Positions 63,927 through 64,000 of a DNA stretch of 64,000 bases are shown piece after piece (positions within the stretch are counted from its first letter, which is position 1; each line of letters starts with the position of its first letter). Both the position numbers and the translations under genes were made by a program. Under the pieces are notes generated by a model. That model was not told the DNA's origin and did no database searches. It saw nothing but the letters and a program-made list of their open reading frames with translations. The stretch is from Mesorhizobium onobrychidis (GTDB lineage: Bacteria; Pseudomonadota; Alphaproteobacteria; Rhizobiales; Rhizobiaceae), in contig NZ_CP062229.1 of NCBI RefSeq assembly GCF_024707545.1, positions 1,488,001-1,552,000 on the forward strand, read 5' to 3'.

Positions 63927-64000
63927 CGGACCCCCTCCCGCCTCGGCAGATTCAGCGGTTCTTACCGGGAACCCATAGCACGTCGGCGTTTCCATTGTCA

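Noticed and set aside
1..64000. CRISPR arrays, tRNA or rRNA genes, complete insertion sequences
   Set aside because: No regularly spaced repeats, cloverleaf sequences, rRNA segments or intact transposases were recognised.

Overview
The window looks like chromosome from a Mesorhizobium-type alphaproteobacterium (Rhizobiales/Phyllobacteriaceae). Pointers are the high GC content, a SAM-II riboswitch in front of metX-metW, an iron-responsive TGA-N9-TCA site before an iron ABC operon, a sigma-F/NrsF pair with its own promoter, the gene order TIGR02302 - lysA - lptM - argH, ugpBAEC, etfBA with a 3-hydroxybutyryl-CoA dehydrogenase, and many small intergenic palindromic repeats of the kind that litter these genomes. 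No rRNA, tRNA or CRISPR array was found.

Layout. 0-13.6 kb is housekeeping: transporters, glyoxalase II, methyltransferase, an SbmA/YddA-type ABC exporter, methionine synthesis (metX/metW under a SAM-II riboswitch with an attenuator), hisC-tyrC, a PfkB sugar kinase, a DUF2125 protein and ChaC. 13.7-21.4 kb holds regulator/enzyme pairs: GlxA-type regulator with a divergent MDR reductase, aldo/keto reductase, LysE, PlsC, and a LysR regulator divergent from a three-gene detoxification-like operon. 21.4-27.8 kb has YdcF, ftsEX, hpt, a receiver protein, and a DMT exporter with a divergent LysR regulator. 27.9-31.7 kb is accessory and partly decayed: an APH-like kinase, a truncated DMT gene, and an unusual LuxR-HTH/TolB-like/TPR protein. 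31.9-40.2 kb is the conserved TIGR02302-lysA-lptM-argH block, interrupted by a threonine dehydratase/ArsR pair and a BrnTA toxin-antitoxin module. 40.2-50.7 kb carries tlpA, the glycerol-3-phosphate importer ugpBAEC, an iron(III) ABC importer, and sigma-F/NrsF.

50.7-59.9 kb is the most unusual stretch. A membrane class III nucleotide cyclase and a secreted histidine phosphatase lie on the minus strand. Next to them are a fragment of a tyrosine recombinase and a plus-strand four-gene signalling cassette. The cassette encodes a periplasmic DUF3365 protein with a CxxCH haem motif, a hybrid histidine kinase with two receivers, a single-domain receiver, and a soluble protein that joins a histidine-kinase phosphoacceptor (DHp) module without its ATPase domain to a receiver and a class III cyclase. 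I read this as a haem/redox-sensing phosphorelay with cyclic-nucleotide output; the architecture is seen in the sequence, the function is inferred.

60-64 kb returns to housekeeping: hbd, etfA/etfB with a 121-nt structured element between them, and a rhomboid protease. At least eight families of palindromic intergenic repeats are present. Several supply the stop codon of the gene before them, and one composite repeat occurs twice in opposite orientation at 8.7 and 38.7 kb.
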